From contig NW_014577358.1 of assembly GCF_000485595.1 (NCBI RefSeq), positions 261,481 to 284,343 on the forward strand: DNA of 22,863 nt, written 5' to 3'. A program made the position numbers and the translations under genes. Shown here in pieces: positions 1-9,186 of this stretch. The notes beneath the pieces were generated by a model. It searched no databases. It had not been told where the DNA came from and saw only the letters and a list, made by a program, of their open reading frames with translations. The stretch comes from Priapulus caudatus. Lineage: Eukaryota; Priapulida; Priapulimorpha; Priapulimorphida; Priapulidae. The stretch's first letter is position 1. Each line of letters opens with the position of its first letter.

Positions 1-66
1 AAAAAAATTCACATTGAGAGAATTCAGCTGCCTTGGCGGAGGTCTGTGCTCTCCGAGTGCTCTAGT

Positions 67-312
67 ATTATGTTATGTTATGTTATGTTATGTTATGTTA
101 TGTTATGTTATGTTATGTTATGTTATGTTATGTTATGTTATGTTATGTTATGTTATGCTATGTTATGTTATGTTATGTTATGTTATGTTATGTTATGTTA
201 TGTTATGTTATGTTATGTTATGTTATGTTATGTTATGTTATATTATGTTATGTCATGTCATGTCATGTCATGTTATGTTATGTTATGATATGTTATGTTA
301 TGTTATGTTATT
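67..312. repeat. (TTATG)n pentanucleotide array
   Basis: About 49 tandem TTATG units are visible. A run of TCATG variants lies near 251-272 and there are isolated TTATA or GATAT variants. All three forward frames stay open across it and encode a meaningless cysteine, tyrosine, valine, methionine and leucine pattern, so no protein is called. Confidence 0.95.
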
Positions 313-351
313 TTATGTGTTTTTTTTAGGTTTATCATGTCACATCGCATT

Positions 352-378
352 AGGATAGGTTAGGTTAGGTTAGGTTAC
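352..378. repeat. Short (TTAGG)n tract
   Basis: Four or five TTAGG units follow the TTATG array and then pass into GTTACG. TTAGG is the arthropod-type telomere pentamer. Here it is too short and too internal to mean a telomere, and it may simply be a variant of the neighbouring TTATG and TTACG pentamers. Confidence 0.7.
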
Positions 379-1411
379 GTTTAGTTGCCCTATACGTTAC
401 GTTATGTTCAGGTATTGATAGTAACGCGGGCAGCGCGTGTGACAACTCGCTAGAAAATGCATAATTGCGTAAACGCGTGTGACACCTACTTACACGACAA
501 TCCGTCAGCTCTGGGGGCATTTATCTGAGAAATCGCATGAATCACGTGCAAGATGAACAGACCTAGTGCTGTCATGGCTATTGTAATGTAAAGCCACAAT
601 TTTACCGCGATACAGACTATTTAATTAACAATAAAAAATAACTCGATTACACGAGTACAATACGAAGCAATACTTCTATATTCTGTTTTCAAGACGTAAA
701 ACGCAGTTTAGCGTGGCATCGTTCTCGATTACCATGCCAACGTTCGAGTACATTAAAAGATAATCCGAGCCGACGCAGACCCCAGTAATAAACCCGCACC
801 CTCACATTACCAAAGCGGAGTTATAACGTCTGCATTTGCGGACTAATTAGAAGAAAGAACTTATACCCTTTCACCGCCGAATACTTTTTCACATGTTCGC
901 CACTGTGTGCTGAATACTTTTTTGCAACGAAGCAAATTTCATGTATATGCGTTTAAAAAAATCATATCAAATAAACCGCTTAATATATCAGCCTAATTTT
1001 TTTAGGAATAATACTTGAGGTTCAGTCATATCTTGACTGATGTTGACTGACTTTGAGTTATATCTTGTCCTTCATTCTATTTCTGCAAAAAAAGTGTTCT
1101 GAATTTTTTTTTTGGGGGGAGGGGTTTGGCATTATAATATATGACTTTTTCAAACAACTAGTCAACCAAATTCCGCTGTGTGAATTATTGAAATTTCTTC
1201 CAATCTAAAAGTTTGTTCCACAGTAATATTAGAAGATCTTACTCTTGAATATATCATTTGATTTTAAGCAGATTTATTATAATAAAATACAGCCTATAAT
1301 GCCGCAAATAAAGTGCAAACTTACTACAGAGTACACTCAGTAGGCCTACAGTATATGCTTGCTCCTCGCCCAACAGCAAACGTTGAAGTGTTTACATCTC
1401 ATTTGCATGAG

Positions 1412-1740
1412 TCCGTAGCAACCAGTCCCTCCTGCATCTTCCCGTAGCAACCAGTCTTTTCCAGCCCGAGTCCGTAGCAACCAGTCTTCTCCAACATGAG
1501 TCCGTAGCAACTAGTCATCGCCTGTTAGCAACCAGCCCTGCATCTGTACGTAGCAACCAGTTACGTAGCAACCAGTAATAACGTAGTAATCTGTAATAAC
1601 GTAGTAATCTGTTACGTAGCAACCAGCCCTGCATCTGTCCGTAACGACCATCCTACACGAGATCATAGCGACCAGTCTCATTCAGCTTCAGTCGGTAGCA
1701 ATGCCTTCTCTCCAGCCTCGGTCCGTATAGCGACGATCCT
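1412..1740. repeat. GTAGCAACCAGT minisatellite
   Basis: About fourteen degenerate copies of a GTAGCAACCAGT core are seen, starting near 1414, 1444, 1474, 1504, 1524, 1549, 1565, 1583, 1601, 1615, 1640, 1664, 1694 and 1726. The first four are 30 bases apart. Spacers often carry CCTGCATCT or CTCCAACATGAG. Middle copies are changed to GTAGTAATCTGT. The reverse complement of the core begins GTTGCTAC, which resembles one half of an RFX X-box. This is a sequence resemblance only. Confidence 0.85.
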
Positions 1741-2640
1741 GCGCTTTATCCGCATCATTCCTAGCATCCATGCGCGCCTGCTCATCGATGCACCGCGGCT
1801 CGGAGAGCGTCGGTCGAGCGTGCAGTGTGTTGACATTGCAGGCGTGCCAGCGAGCGAGTGCGCACGCAATCACGCACCCCGGCGAGCGTACGCACGTCGT
1901 CGGGCTATCACAGCGATGGCGACGGGAAAGTTTTCGACGCGTTGACTGACGATTCACCGCCGCCGGACGATGCTCACCCGCGAGACCTGGCGAGATTCCG
2001 TCCTGCCGACGAATTCATTATCTCCAGTAAGTAGTGAACGATTTTCCGTCCGATTTCGTCAAATTCCTACCTTACGTGACTGCTGCGCTGCACAGCGGCT
2101 AGCGATGAGGTTTGTGTTTGCCGAGCGCCGTTATATATAGAAGAAGCTCACCTCGGCGTGTTTTCTCTATCTGCACTGTTGCTGTATGCATTTTTCTAAT
2201 CCCTGCCGCATTGCGGAGGATTCGTAGAGACCAATTTATGGGCCGTATGTTAATGGGAGCATGTAAATTATCTAGCCTGAGCGCGGGCAATTATGATGCG
2301 TAGTATTGGCGCTGCAAGGGATGCTATAATGTAGGCGGTCGTCCCCCATGACAACCAACAGGGACGCGCGAGAACGTAAGTGTAAAATCACGTGGCCATT
2401 TTGTTAATTGTACGATTATATTTAATTGACGCATCGATTTATTAAGTTGCTCGGGGGAGTAGGCGTTTCGTTCTAAGGTAAATTTCCATGCGCGCGTGTT
2501 CTGTCGCGCTGTTGTTAAACATTGAATAATGAAGCATGTAATTGTGATGTATGTTTAGCATTTCGAAATGTTACGATTGTTAGCTGTGAATCAAGGGCTG
2601 TACCCAAGCATAACCTTAACTGCTCTCAAAACCTTTATAG
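1741..2640. other. CpG-rich stretch followed by unassigned non-coding DNA
   Basis: The part at 1741-2020 is rich in CG dinucleotides compared with the AT-rich flanks, as expected of a promoter or first exon. It contains a possible exon (see 1842-2026). A second GTAAGT donor-like site lies at 2376, after a short ATG frame beginning at 2348. The rest shows no recognisable gene, RNA or mobile element. Confidence 0.4.
1842..2026 (+). CDS. Possible internal exon, unidentified
   Basis: An open frame (codons starting at 1843) runs between a TGA at 1831 and a TAG at 2031. It crosses a perfect GTAAGT splice donor at 2027, preceded by CCA, and an AG acceptor candidate lies at 1840-1841. The predicted peptide is acidic and proline-containing in its second half, with a stretch reading HPRDLARFRPADEF. 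There is no in-frame ATG, so it could only be an internal exon. The acceptor lacks a good pyrimidine tract. A competing ATG frame starts at 1970 and overlaps the same donor. I do not recognise the peptide, and the call could be chance in CpG-rich DNA. Confidence 0.18.
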
Positions 2641-3474
2641 ACAAATTCACGCCTAACCGCTAAGTCCCCTCATAAACCTGCTCCTAACTGCTGCTTAATC
2701 ATCTTCCATTAATCAATTATATATATATATCACTATAATTGCCAATTACTGCTACTTAAGACTTATTAATTACTAAGCCTATCGGTATAACTGCTACATA
2801 AATTTATATCGTTACGTTTTCTCCTAATTACCATAGAAATCTTTATCGCCAAGCTAACTAATAGCCCTAAATCTCTACCCCGAGTTTCTCCCACTAAATT
2901 AGGTCGAAAGCTCTAACCCTAAGGTTACTTCTAACTGCACCTTGTTCATTTATCGCTAATCTTGACATCTTTCCCAAAGCCCAAAGCGTTGATGTTGATA
3001 GAATTTGAGCGTTAGAATGAGCGACTACGCACATAGCTACACCCGTTAGTACTATACACTAACCTCTACACTACACTACTACACTACACCCGTTACGTAT
3101 CGACACGACGTGATATCGATGTCTGACGTTATAAAATATATACCGGGTAGTACTCACTATATATGTGTGAATCGCGAGGCGTAATGCTCGTGTTTTATCG
3201 ACGCGTTTCGATGCAGAAGAGATCGAGTTAGTTGCACGAATACTGTACGAATGAATGATCGCGCGATATAATAGGAGGCGTTTATGAAACCTTAGGTTTC
3301 CAAGTCTGATTTCCTGCTCCATTTCCACTGCGTTGCTCCACTCTGTTATATAGGTGGGGGTGACGGTAACGGAGAGCAGTGCAGTGTAAGTATTGCGGAC
3401 ACGCCGCAGACTTTATAGCTGTGACATATCGCTGACAGAAGCAAGCTCATGCGATAGACTGCATTGAATTTAAT
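2641..3474. other. Non-coding stretch with no supported feature
   Basis: This AT-rich DNA holds scattered CCTAAC-like and CTAACCCTAA-like bits (for example near 2915) that might be decayed telomere-like repeats in reverse orientation. A short ACTACACTAC run occurs at 3063-3090. A reverse-strand frame at 3071-3328 has no recognisable content. Confidence 0.4.
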
Positions 3475-3855
3475 GACCACACACACGCATGAACGCACGC
3501 ATGCTGGCACTTGCACACACACGCATGAAAGCACGAACGCACGCACGCACACGTGCATGAACGCCCGCACACGCGCATGCACTCATGCACACACGCACGC
3601 AAGCACACACGCACACGCACGAAATCACGCACGCACGCACGCACGTACGTAACATAACGCATATAACGCACGTACGCACGCAACATAACGTACATAACGT
3701 ACACAAGCACATACGCACCCACGCACATGTACACACACATACACACGCGCGCGCACTCACGCACGCACTCACGCGCACATGCATGCACGCACGCACGCAC
3801 ACACGCAGGCACGCACACACACGCGCAGGCACGCACAAGCACGCACGCGCGCACT
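3475..3855. repeat. (CACA/CGCA)n alternating purine-pyrimidine tract
   Basis: About 380 bases are composed mostly of CA, CG and GCAC steps with ATG and ACGT interruptions. Alternating purine-pyrimidine DNA with CG steps is prone to left-handed (Z) helix formation. Long open frames on both strands here are low-complexity Cys/Val/Arg or His/Thr/Arg strings and are not called. Confidence 0.9.
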
Positions 3856-4117
3856 ATTATCGATGTTGATTACATCGCGGAAAAGTTGTTATTCGAGCTC
3901 GTGCACCTGGGAATTCATTCGCTAAATCATATCAATAGACATTTTATGGCCTCCCCCTCGCCGCATGCATCCGGTGATGCAGCCAGAGTAAACACGCGTG
4001 CTGCATGCGGCCGCTTTCGTTGTCGTCGCGTTCGGGTAAACGAACGTGACAGTCAATTTGCACGTTTTCTCTCTATAACCCATATACGTACACGCTCGCG
4101 TCGCAGCAGCAGCACAG

Positions 4118-4290
4118 GCACTTGGAACGTTTCAATATGGTATAATAAAAAATATGGTAAAGAAACACGAAATGTATTTATTACCAAAGTCTTAATGTTT
4201 CTCTACTCTCTTTCGCCTATTATTGCCTATTAGTAAATACATTTCGTGTTTATTTACCATATTTTCGTTTTATTGAAACGTTTCAAGTGC
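4118..4290. repeat. 173-bp inverted repeat (hairpin or MITE-like)
   Basis: The left arm starts at GCACTTGG (4118) and runs to about 4183. The right arm runs from about 4231 to CAAGTGC ending at 4290. The arms share GAACGTTTCAAT, AAATATGGTAAA and AACACGAAATGTATTTA in reverse complement, with a few mismatches and a short indel. The loop of about 48 bases is pyrimidine-rich. There is no coding capacity. Size and structure fit a foldback MITE or a long hairpin transcript. I see no clear target-site duplication. Confidence 0.8.
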
Positions 4291-4299
4291 ATGTGAGCA

Positions 4300-4480
4300 A
4301 CAGCAGGAGCGATCGTCTGTCGCGGTGACGTCATTACCGTGCGCGCGAAAGCTTTTTTTTCGCGCGGGCGGAGGCGCGCACAATAGACGCGGTGTACGAT
4401 GTCGAACACCTACGTTGTAGCTGTTGATGTACCGCGCCATGTGTACCACCGCCGACATGTGTTATCGTTGTGATATACGG
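4300..4480. promoter_or_regulatory. CpG-rich candidate regulatory element with CRE and E2F-like sites
   Basis: A full palindromic CRE (TGACGTCA) lies at 4326-4333. Just downstream, CGCGCGAAA (4342-4350) and TTTCGCGCG (4358-4366) form an inverted pair, and each half matches the E2F core TTTSSCGC or its complement. The stretch is CpG-rich relative to its flanks. A 62-codon reverse-strand frame (4270-4458, with a true ATG) overlaps it, but the product is unrecognised. No downstream gene is identified, so a promoter role is inference. Confidence 0.4.
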
Positions 4481-4640
4481 AATGACAGTTACGCCGACAG
4501 CTCCTACTGGCTGGACACTTTGAATGCCAGCTGGAAAATGACTATTTCGGTAAAAATCTTCAAATAAACGGTAGATACTTTATACACACACATCAGTACA
4601 GAATCACAGCGCACGCATACACGCTTGCGCGCGCACGCAC
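4481..4640. other. Short unassigned spacer
   Basis: No feature is seen apart from a GCGCGCACGCACGC run at its right end. Confidence 0.4.
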
Positions 4641-4654
4641 GCTGGGACTGGGAC

Positions 4655-4862
4655 TAGAGTTAGGGTTAGGGTTAGAGTTAGGATTAGGGTTAATGTTAGG
4701 GTCAGAATTAGAAATTGGGTTAGGCTTGCGGGTGGGATGGAGTTGGAGTTGGGGTTAGGGTTAAGGATAGGGTTAGCAGTATGTTAAGGGCTACAGTTAG
4801 AGGTTGGGTTGGGGTTAGAGTCAGGATTATAAAATTAGGGTTAGACTTGGGGTCAGGGTTGT
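4655..4862 (+). repeat. Degenerate interstitial telomere-like repeat (TTAGGG)n
   Basis: TTAGGG, TTAGAG, TTGGGG and TCAGGG hexamers are interspersed over about 200 bases, with the G-rich strand on plus. TTAGGG is the common metazoan telomere unit. The degeneracy and the unique flanks show an old internal tract, not a chromosome end. Confidence 0.8.
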
Positions 4863-5887
4863 TCGGCAGTTTTTGTATAGGTACAAGATTATCCAATGGA
4901 TGGATGTCAGGCTGTGCATATTGACGCTAGTCACACAGCCTGGTCGGGCTACATATTCGTTAGAGCATGTGTTTGTACTACGTAATCCTGGCTTCATACA
5001 ACTAATCATTCATGAGAAGGTTATTTGAAGTACGCCTGCATAGATTCTCAAGCAGCGCTTTGAGCGCCGAGCAACTTTACTTTAAACATCCCTTTCCATA
5101 TCGATGTTATTGTAAGAGCTCACTCTCGCATAATTCCCGCTCTCAGGAATCATCAATGCGTTCAGCAATCGTTCTGTTCTCACGCTCGAGGGGGAAGCTC
5201 TAAAAAGGACGCACGCTCGCGGATGATAAAAAAGAAACGCGTATGTGTGTGTGCGCGCGCGTGTGCGTGTATATGTGGGAAGCCCGAGGCGGGAAAATGT
5301 GATGTTTTCCGGTTGACTGGTCGCGCTGCGCGCAGCTAAGTGAATTTAGGACTTGTGGGCGAAATATCTCCATTGACGCGTTCGTCTCATCGACTACATG
5401 AATGCGCTAGATGGCCACCGGTTTGCCGCGCCGCAAGCGAGAACCCATACGAACGCAAACCGGAGTGTGAGAGTCTAAAATCAACCGATATGAAAGCAGT
5501 CAGCGTTCGGAACGACGAGGGAGGGAAGTTTGTTGTCGGCGACGTAAGTGGGGCTGTGTCGCAGCTGGCCACTTCCTACCGAGTGGGAGCTAGCATAAAG
5601 AATCAGGCATGGGAATCGAGCCGACGGTCCCCAGCCGGTGCGGATGTGATGCGAATGACTCGCTAGGTGTAAAAAGCTGGCGGGAACATCCGAGGCAACA
5701 CTCGACAACTGCTTCGTTATTCGGGCGTCTCAGAAAAGATGGCTTGCTAAAAAAAATCTACAAGCGAAGATGAACGGCTGTCGATAAAAGCACTGGACAA
5801 GAAGGAAGGCTAAACCGGGAAATTTACGATACGCACACATGCACGTAGTGAAGAGAAAAATACGTGAAGTAGATTTACAATAACGAG

Positions 5888-5918
<31 letters not shown>

Positions 5919-5930
5919 TGTGTGTGTGCG
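5888..5930. repeat. (GT)n microsatellite in block B
   Basis: A TG dinucleotide run with one TTTG interruption, matched by a disrupted run at 14221-14275 in the second copy. Confidence 0.95.
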
Positions 5931-6012
5931 TGCTTTCGTTCGTGCATACGTGCGTGCGTGCTCTCTGTTATTTGTCTGCTCGACTGTCATATTATTCTGT
6001 CCTATCCAAATC

Positions 6013-6055
6013 TGTCTGTCCGTCCGTCCGTCCGTCTTCCCGTCCGTCTGTCCGT
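6013..6055. repeat. (CCGT)n tetranucleotide repeat
   Basis: Imperfect CCGT/CTGT units. The corresponding place in the second copy (14370-14415) is scrambled by indels and only partly recognisable. Confidence 0.85.
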
Positions 6056-6374
6056 TCCTGCGAGCGCGCGTCAGTGTGGGTGTGGGTGCGTGCGCGTCCA
6101 TGCGTCTGTGCGTATGTGCGCGTATGTAGTAGGTTCGATTAAATACGCCCGGAGAGACAAATCCAGGAAGCGCAAGCATCTTCGTTACACATTATTTATC
6201 TACTCCGTGAAAAGCAGACGACAGATAGTTAGCGGCACCTGCGGGTTGTTCCCGTTATAGAGCAAATCGTGCGAGCGGAGCGTTGTAACAACGTAATTGC
6301 GCGTCGCGTCACATTTAATAAGCATGCGCTGCAGGACATTCGCGGCTGTATTAAAACACTCGTATATTATATCG

Positions 6375-6453
6375 TATGTGTGTGTGTGTGTGTGTGCGTG
6401 CAACTACTACTACTACTACTACTACTACAACTACTACTACAACTACTACTACC
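6375..6453. repeat. (TG)n and (ACT)n compound microsatellite
   Basis: A TG run to about 6400 is followed by ACT units with two ACA interruptions to 6453. Homology between the two B blocks ends inside the TG run. Confidence 0.9.
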
Positions 6454-7394
6454 ATAATATGTGGTACGTTGATATTAATTGCAGATAATATTTGCGTTTT
6501 TTCAGCTCGTGGAGAATTTCTAATGCGACCGTGATCAATATTGCTCGCCCACTAGAGGCACTGGCATTTTTCTTGACGCGTGCGCGCTTAGAGTTCGGTA
6601 AACGGACGCTTTTATATAATAGTTTTAAGCTCGTCTAAGTGCATGCGACCGTGCCACAATACACGGTCAAGTTAGATTCCCACGATGAAGATAGTTGGCA
6701 GGTTAATGCGTCCCGCCCGTAACTAACACTTAATTAAGTGTCTTAAAGTGAAGCAAATCTGTTCAAAAGTATATGGTTACCAAAATCATACATCATAAAT
6801 GTGCAGAAACTATTGTTAGCAAAGGTTTTTTTCTTAATATAAAGTTAGAATCACGAGTAGAAAGAATATTCTCCCTCTATCGAGGAGAGAACGCCATGTG
6901 CTATGTTCAGCCACAGATATTTCTGGTAACTCTAAACGCAACGTTCAACGATATTTTGTGTATTATAGTATGTGTATTGTTAGTTACCAGAACTATCTGC
7001 ACGTGAATGCACCCGCGCGATGGCGACCATTAAACCAGGCGCATCATTCTGGGATGTCAAATTTCGAATTTCTTGCACAACTAAATAATTAATTTACGTT
7101 ATGATCGGATCAGATTAGATGGGATGAGAATAATGTGATTTGTCGCAAAAGCTCTCTAGATTTCGAATTTCGAACGTCGAATTTTCTTATCGTTAATTTT
7201 GCATACTAAAACATACATAAAATATACACAAATACTTTATCGTTGTTAAATGACTATATGTTGTGCTTCCTCATAATTGCGTTAAGATGTATTATTACTA
7301 ATAATCGCATGTGTGCCGGCCCATGTATGAAGCGATATACATTCCTACTACGTGATGGAAACGTATATTCTGGAGGTTATGAATCTCTTATCAA
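6454..7394. other. AT-rich spacer without supported genes
   Basis: No recognisable coding or RNA feature. An 11-bp inverted pair, TTCTGGTAACT near 6922 and its complement near 6980, is the only structure noted. An ATG frame at 6773-7006 gives 77 residues of unrecognised, AT-biased sequence and is not called. TTCGAA-containing runs recur near 7064 and 7160-7185. Confidence 0.4.
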
Positions 7395-7591
7395 GTTACG
7401 TTACGTTACGTCACGTTATGATATGTTATATTATGTTATTTTACGTGATGTTCTGTCCTGTTATGTTATGTTATGTTATGTTATGTTATGTTATGTTATG
7501 TTATGTTATGTTATGTTATGTTATGTTATGTTATGTTATGTTATGTTATGTTATGTTATGTTTAATGTATGTTATGTTATGTTATGTTATT
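7395..7591. repeat. (TTACG)n to (TTATG)n pentamer array
   Basis: The array starts with several TTACG units (7395-7420), passes through mixed units, and then continues as about 30 perfect TTATG units to 7560, plus a short tail to 7591. It is the same pentamer family as in block A, at an independent location. Confidence 0.9.
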
Positions 7592-7683
7592 ACCGTGCCG
7601 GCCAGGCTTTGGCGAGCGTTATGTTTCAACCGGTAATGGCTATCCCCCCGGCCGTGGAGGACACGCGCAACCGTGGCAGCACT

Positions 7684-7815
7684 AGTATAGGATTAATATA
7701 AGTATTAGTAATTAGAATTAGTATTAGTATAGGTTAGGGTTAGATTAAGGTTGGATTAGGTAGGGTTAAGGGTTAGGGTAGGGTAGGGTTAGGGTTAGTG
7801 GTTAGGGTTAGAGTT
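7684..7815 (+). repeat. Degenerate TTAGGG/TTAGTA repeat tract
   Basis: ATTAGT units at the left change into TTAGGG and TAGGG units at the right, G-rich strand on plus. It is comparable to the tract at 4655 but not part of a block duplication. Confidence 0.8.
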
Positions 7816-8202
7816 TTGGCATCATGATAATCTGTCCGCCACCCCAATAGAATTAATTTGTGTGAGATCACACCCCTATAAATAAAAAGCGCCCCGATAC
7901 ATATATAATTAGGTGTTAGGTTAGCGTTGGAGCGTTGAAGTTAGCAGGGTTAGCCGGATGAGTAATAATTTTTGAAAGTATACGTCAAACTGAGTAATCA
8001 CGTACCGTCCTGCACGCCCGGGGGATAGCAACACCTTCCAGCCGGCGTGTGTTTTGAGTGTTGTTTGTTGGTTTTGTGGGTGTTGTTGAACATCAACGTT
8101 CAGTTCACTATTCCGCAGGTGCGCATTGGCTGTAGACTTACAAACACGCAACACAGGCTAAGGGAAACCACAGTCCTCCCACCTGCACGCTCGCACTCAG
8201 CG
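7816..8202. other. Unassigned spacer
   Basis: No gene or RNA recognised. One TTAGGTTAGCGTTGG remnant of telomere-like sequence lies at 7915-7930. Confidence 0.4.
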
Positions 8203-8273
8203 AATATCTATCTAATCAATCTATCTATCTATTATCTATCTATCTAACTATCTCATTATCTATCTATCTATCT
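8203..8273. repeat. (CTAT)n tetranucleotide repeat
   Basis: Imperfect CTAT units (GATA on the minus strand) with several one-base interruptions. Confidence 0.9.
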
Positions 8274-8690
8274 CCCAAAGCACACGCAGGCGAACAAGTC
8301 AAGCAGCGAAAGCGGATAGCATAAAGGCATGGTTTCTAAGTATAATTATTAAGAACTTTTAAGTAGGGCAGTTAAATTGTTCCACAAAATAGGTTAAAAT
8401 TAATGCGAAGGGCGTAAACTCACAACTTTCACATAATATATCCGATTTGCCTAAAAATTTGGAAGACAAAATAATGCATTACAAGTGTATTTACAAGGCG
8501 CATTTTATATAGAAATGGAATGTACGTGACAGAAAATAGTATAGGAGTAACAAGATTTTGTAATTATCGTCTTCAGTATCAAGCAAATATTTATTATTTA
8601 TTATTAATACCTTGTTCTTTATGCGTTTTGGTGTTGCGCTCTAATAACTGTTGAGTCAGACGATGAATTTAACACATAATAACGTATTTC
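8274..8690. other. AT-rich spacer, nothing recognised
   Basis: No open frame of note, no structured RNA motif and no repeat beyond short TTATTA runs near 8590. Confidence 0.4.
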
Positions 8691-8954
8691 TCAACTAATA
8701 TATCGGTTTAAGGGATTATGCGATACCCACAAATCATATTTGGTCTGGTCCTTCGGCCGGCGCAGTCTGTACCACTTAAAACACAACGTCTGGGAAAATA
8801 CATACATAACACATGGCACCCTTCCGGTATCTGCCATTAAGGTCCGTGTGACCGCGTTGCCATTACGCATTTGCTGAATCCACGTTATCAGCTCAGCTAG
8901 ACACCGCGCGGGTAGCTCTTCAGGATCGGCTTTTAGGACGTTCTGCGGCTTCAA
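8691..8954 (-). pseudogene. Unidentified protein-like open frame, possible exon or element remnant
   Basis: The minus-strand frame stays open for 87 codons between an upstream TAG at about 8964 and a stop at 8691-8693. The first codon is TTG and the first methionine comes about 28 residues in, so a complete gene is unlikely. The predicted sequence has mixed, globular-looking composition, with a LPARCLAELITWIQQM helix-like stretch and aromatic residues in FKWYRL and YDLW. Codon use is unremarkable. A TAG just before the frame could be a splice acceptor but has no pyrimidine tract. It could be one exon, a fragment of a decayed transposable element, or chance. I do not recognise a family. Confidence 0.2.
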
Positions 8955-9009
8955 TATATGTACCTACAACATGTATATACGCCCCTATCCACTTCGTCTA
9001 ATTTAATAT

Positions 9010-9050
9010 GCGCCGTGCGCGCCGCGCGCGCGCGCGCGCGCGCGCGCGCT
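9010..9050. repeat. (CG)n dinucleotide tract
   Basis: About 40 bases of almost pure CG alternation sit in AT-rich surroundings. This is strongly Z-DNA-prone and unusual, since methylated CpG normally decays. Confidence 0.95.
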
Positions 9051-9112
9051 CGGTTCAGAATGGGGTAACTTAGAATTGATTACATTTTGTGGTGAATGCC
9101 GGATCGGCAATA

Positions 9113-9172
9113 ATTATTTAATTAAAATTAACTTAATTAATTAATTTTTCCACTTAATTAATTAATTAATAA
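9113..9172. repeat. TTAATTAA-rich palindromic AT tract
   Basis: Overlapping TTAATTAA and TAATTAAT palindromes lie immediately left of the second block A. No coding content. Confidence 0.8.
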
Positions 9173-9186
9173 TAAAAAAGTTTTAC

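Larger units (their letters stand above)
1..1395. repeat. Block A, first copy of a long duplicated segment
   Basis: This block aligns along its whole length with 9187-10675. Shared landmarks include the GAGAGAATTCAG leader, the pentamer array, the CTCGCTAGAAAA stretch, CGACAATCCGTCAG, and GCAAACGT near the right end. The two copies differ mainly by one-base insertions and deletions. Homology reaches the left window edge, so the block may extend further. It holds no open reading frame with recognisable content; 390-1395 is AT-rich non-coding DNA. The right boundary is approximate: past about 1395 the copies no longer align. Confidence 0.85.
4641..6402. repeat. Block B, first copy of a long duplicated segment
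   Basis: It aligns with 12866-14815 from CTGGGACT through the final GTATGTGTGTG microsatellite. Landmarks shared by both copies include GTACAAGATTATCCAATG, GCCTGGTCGG, GGGAAGCCCGAGGCGGG, AAAAGCTGGCGGGAAC and ATTATATCGTATG. The second copy is about 10 percent longer because of scattered insertions. No reading frame survives in both copies, which argues against a gene inside it. Confidence 0.85.

Noticed and set aside
67-312. CRISPR-like array
   Set aside because: The units are contiguous pentamers without spacers, in a eukaryotic sequence.
14-358. Open frames through the TTATG array
   Set aside because: Repeat-encoded MLCYV strings in all three frames are an effect of a stop-free pentamer.
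5611-5665. tRNA-like A and B boxes on the minus strand (TAGCGAG and GGCTCGATTCCC, about 44 bases apart), suggesting a SINE head
   Set aside because: The spacing fits, but the T-arm stem does not pair, no acceptor stem is visible, and the A box misses a conserved base. Not enough for a tRNA or SINE call.
5340-5666. 108-codon plus-strand frame in block B
   Set aside because: It starts at GTG, has no recognised domain, and is broken by frameshifts in the second block B. Minus-strand frames here fail for the same reasons.
6773-7006. 77-codon ATG frame in AT-rich spacer
   Set aside because: AT-driven composition, no recognised motif, no splice or promoter context.
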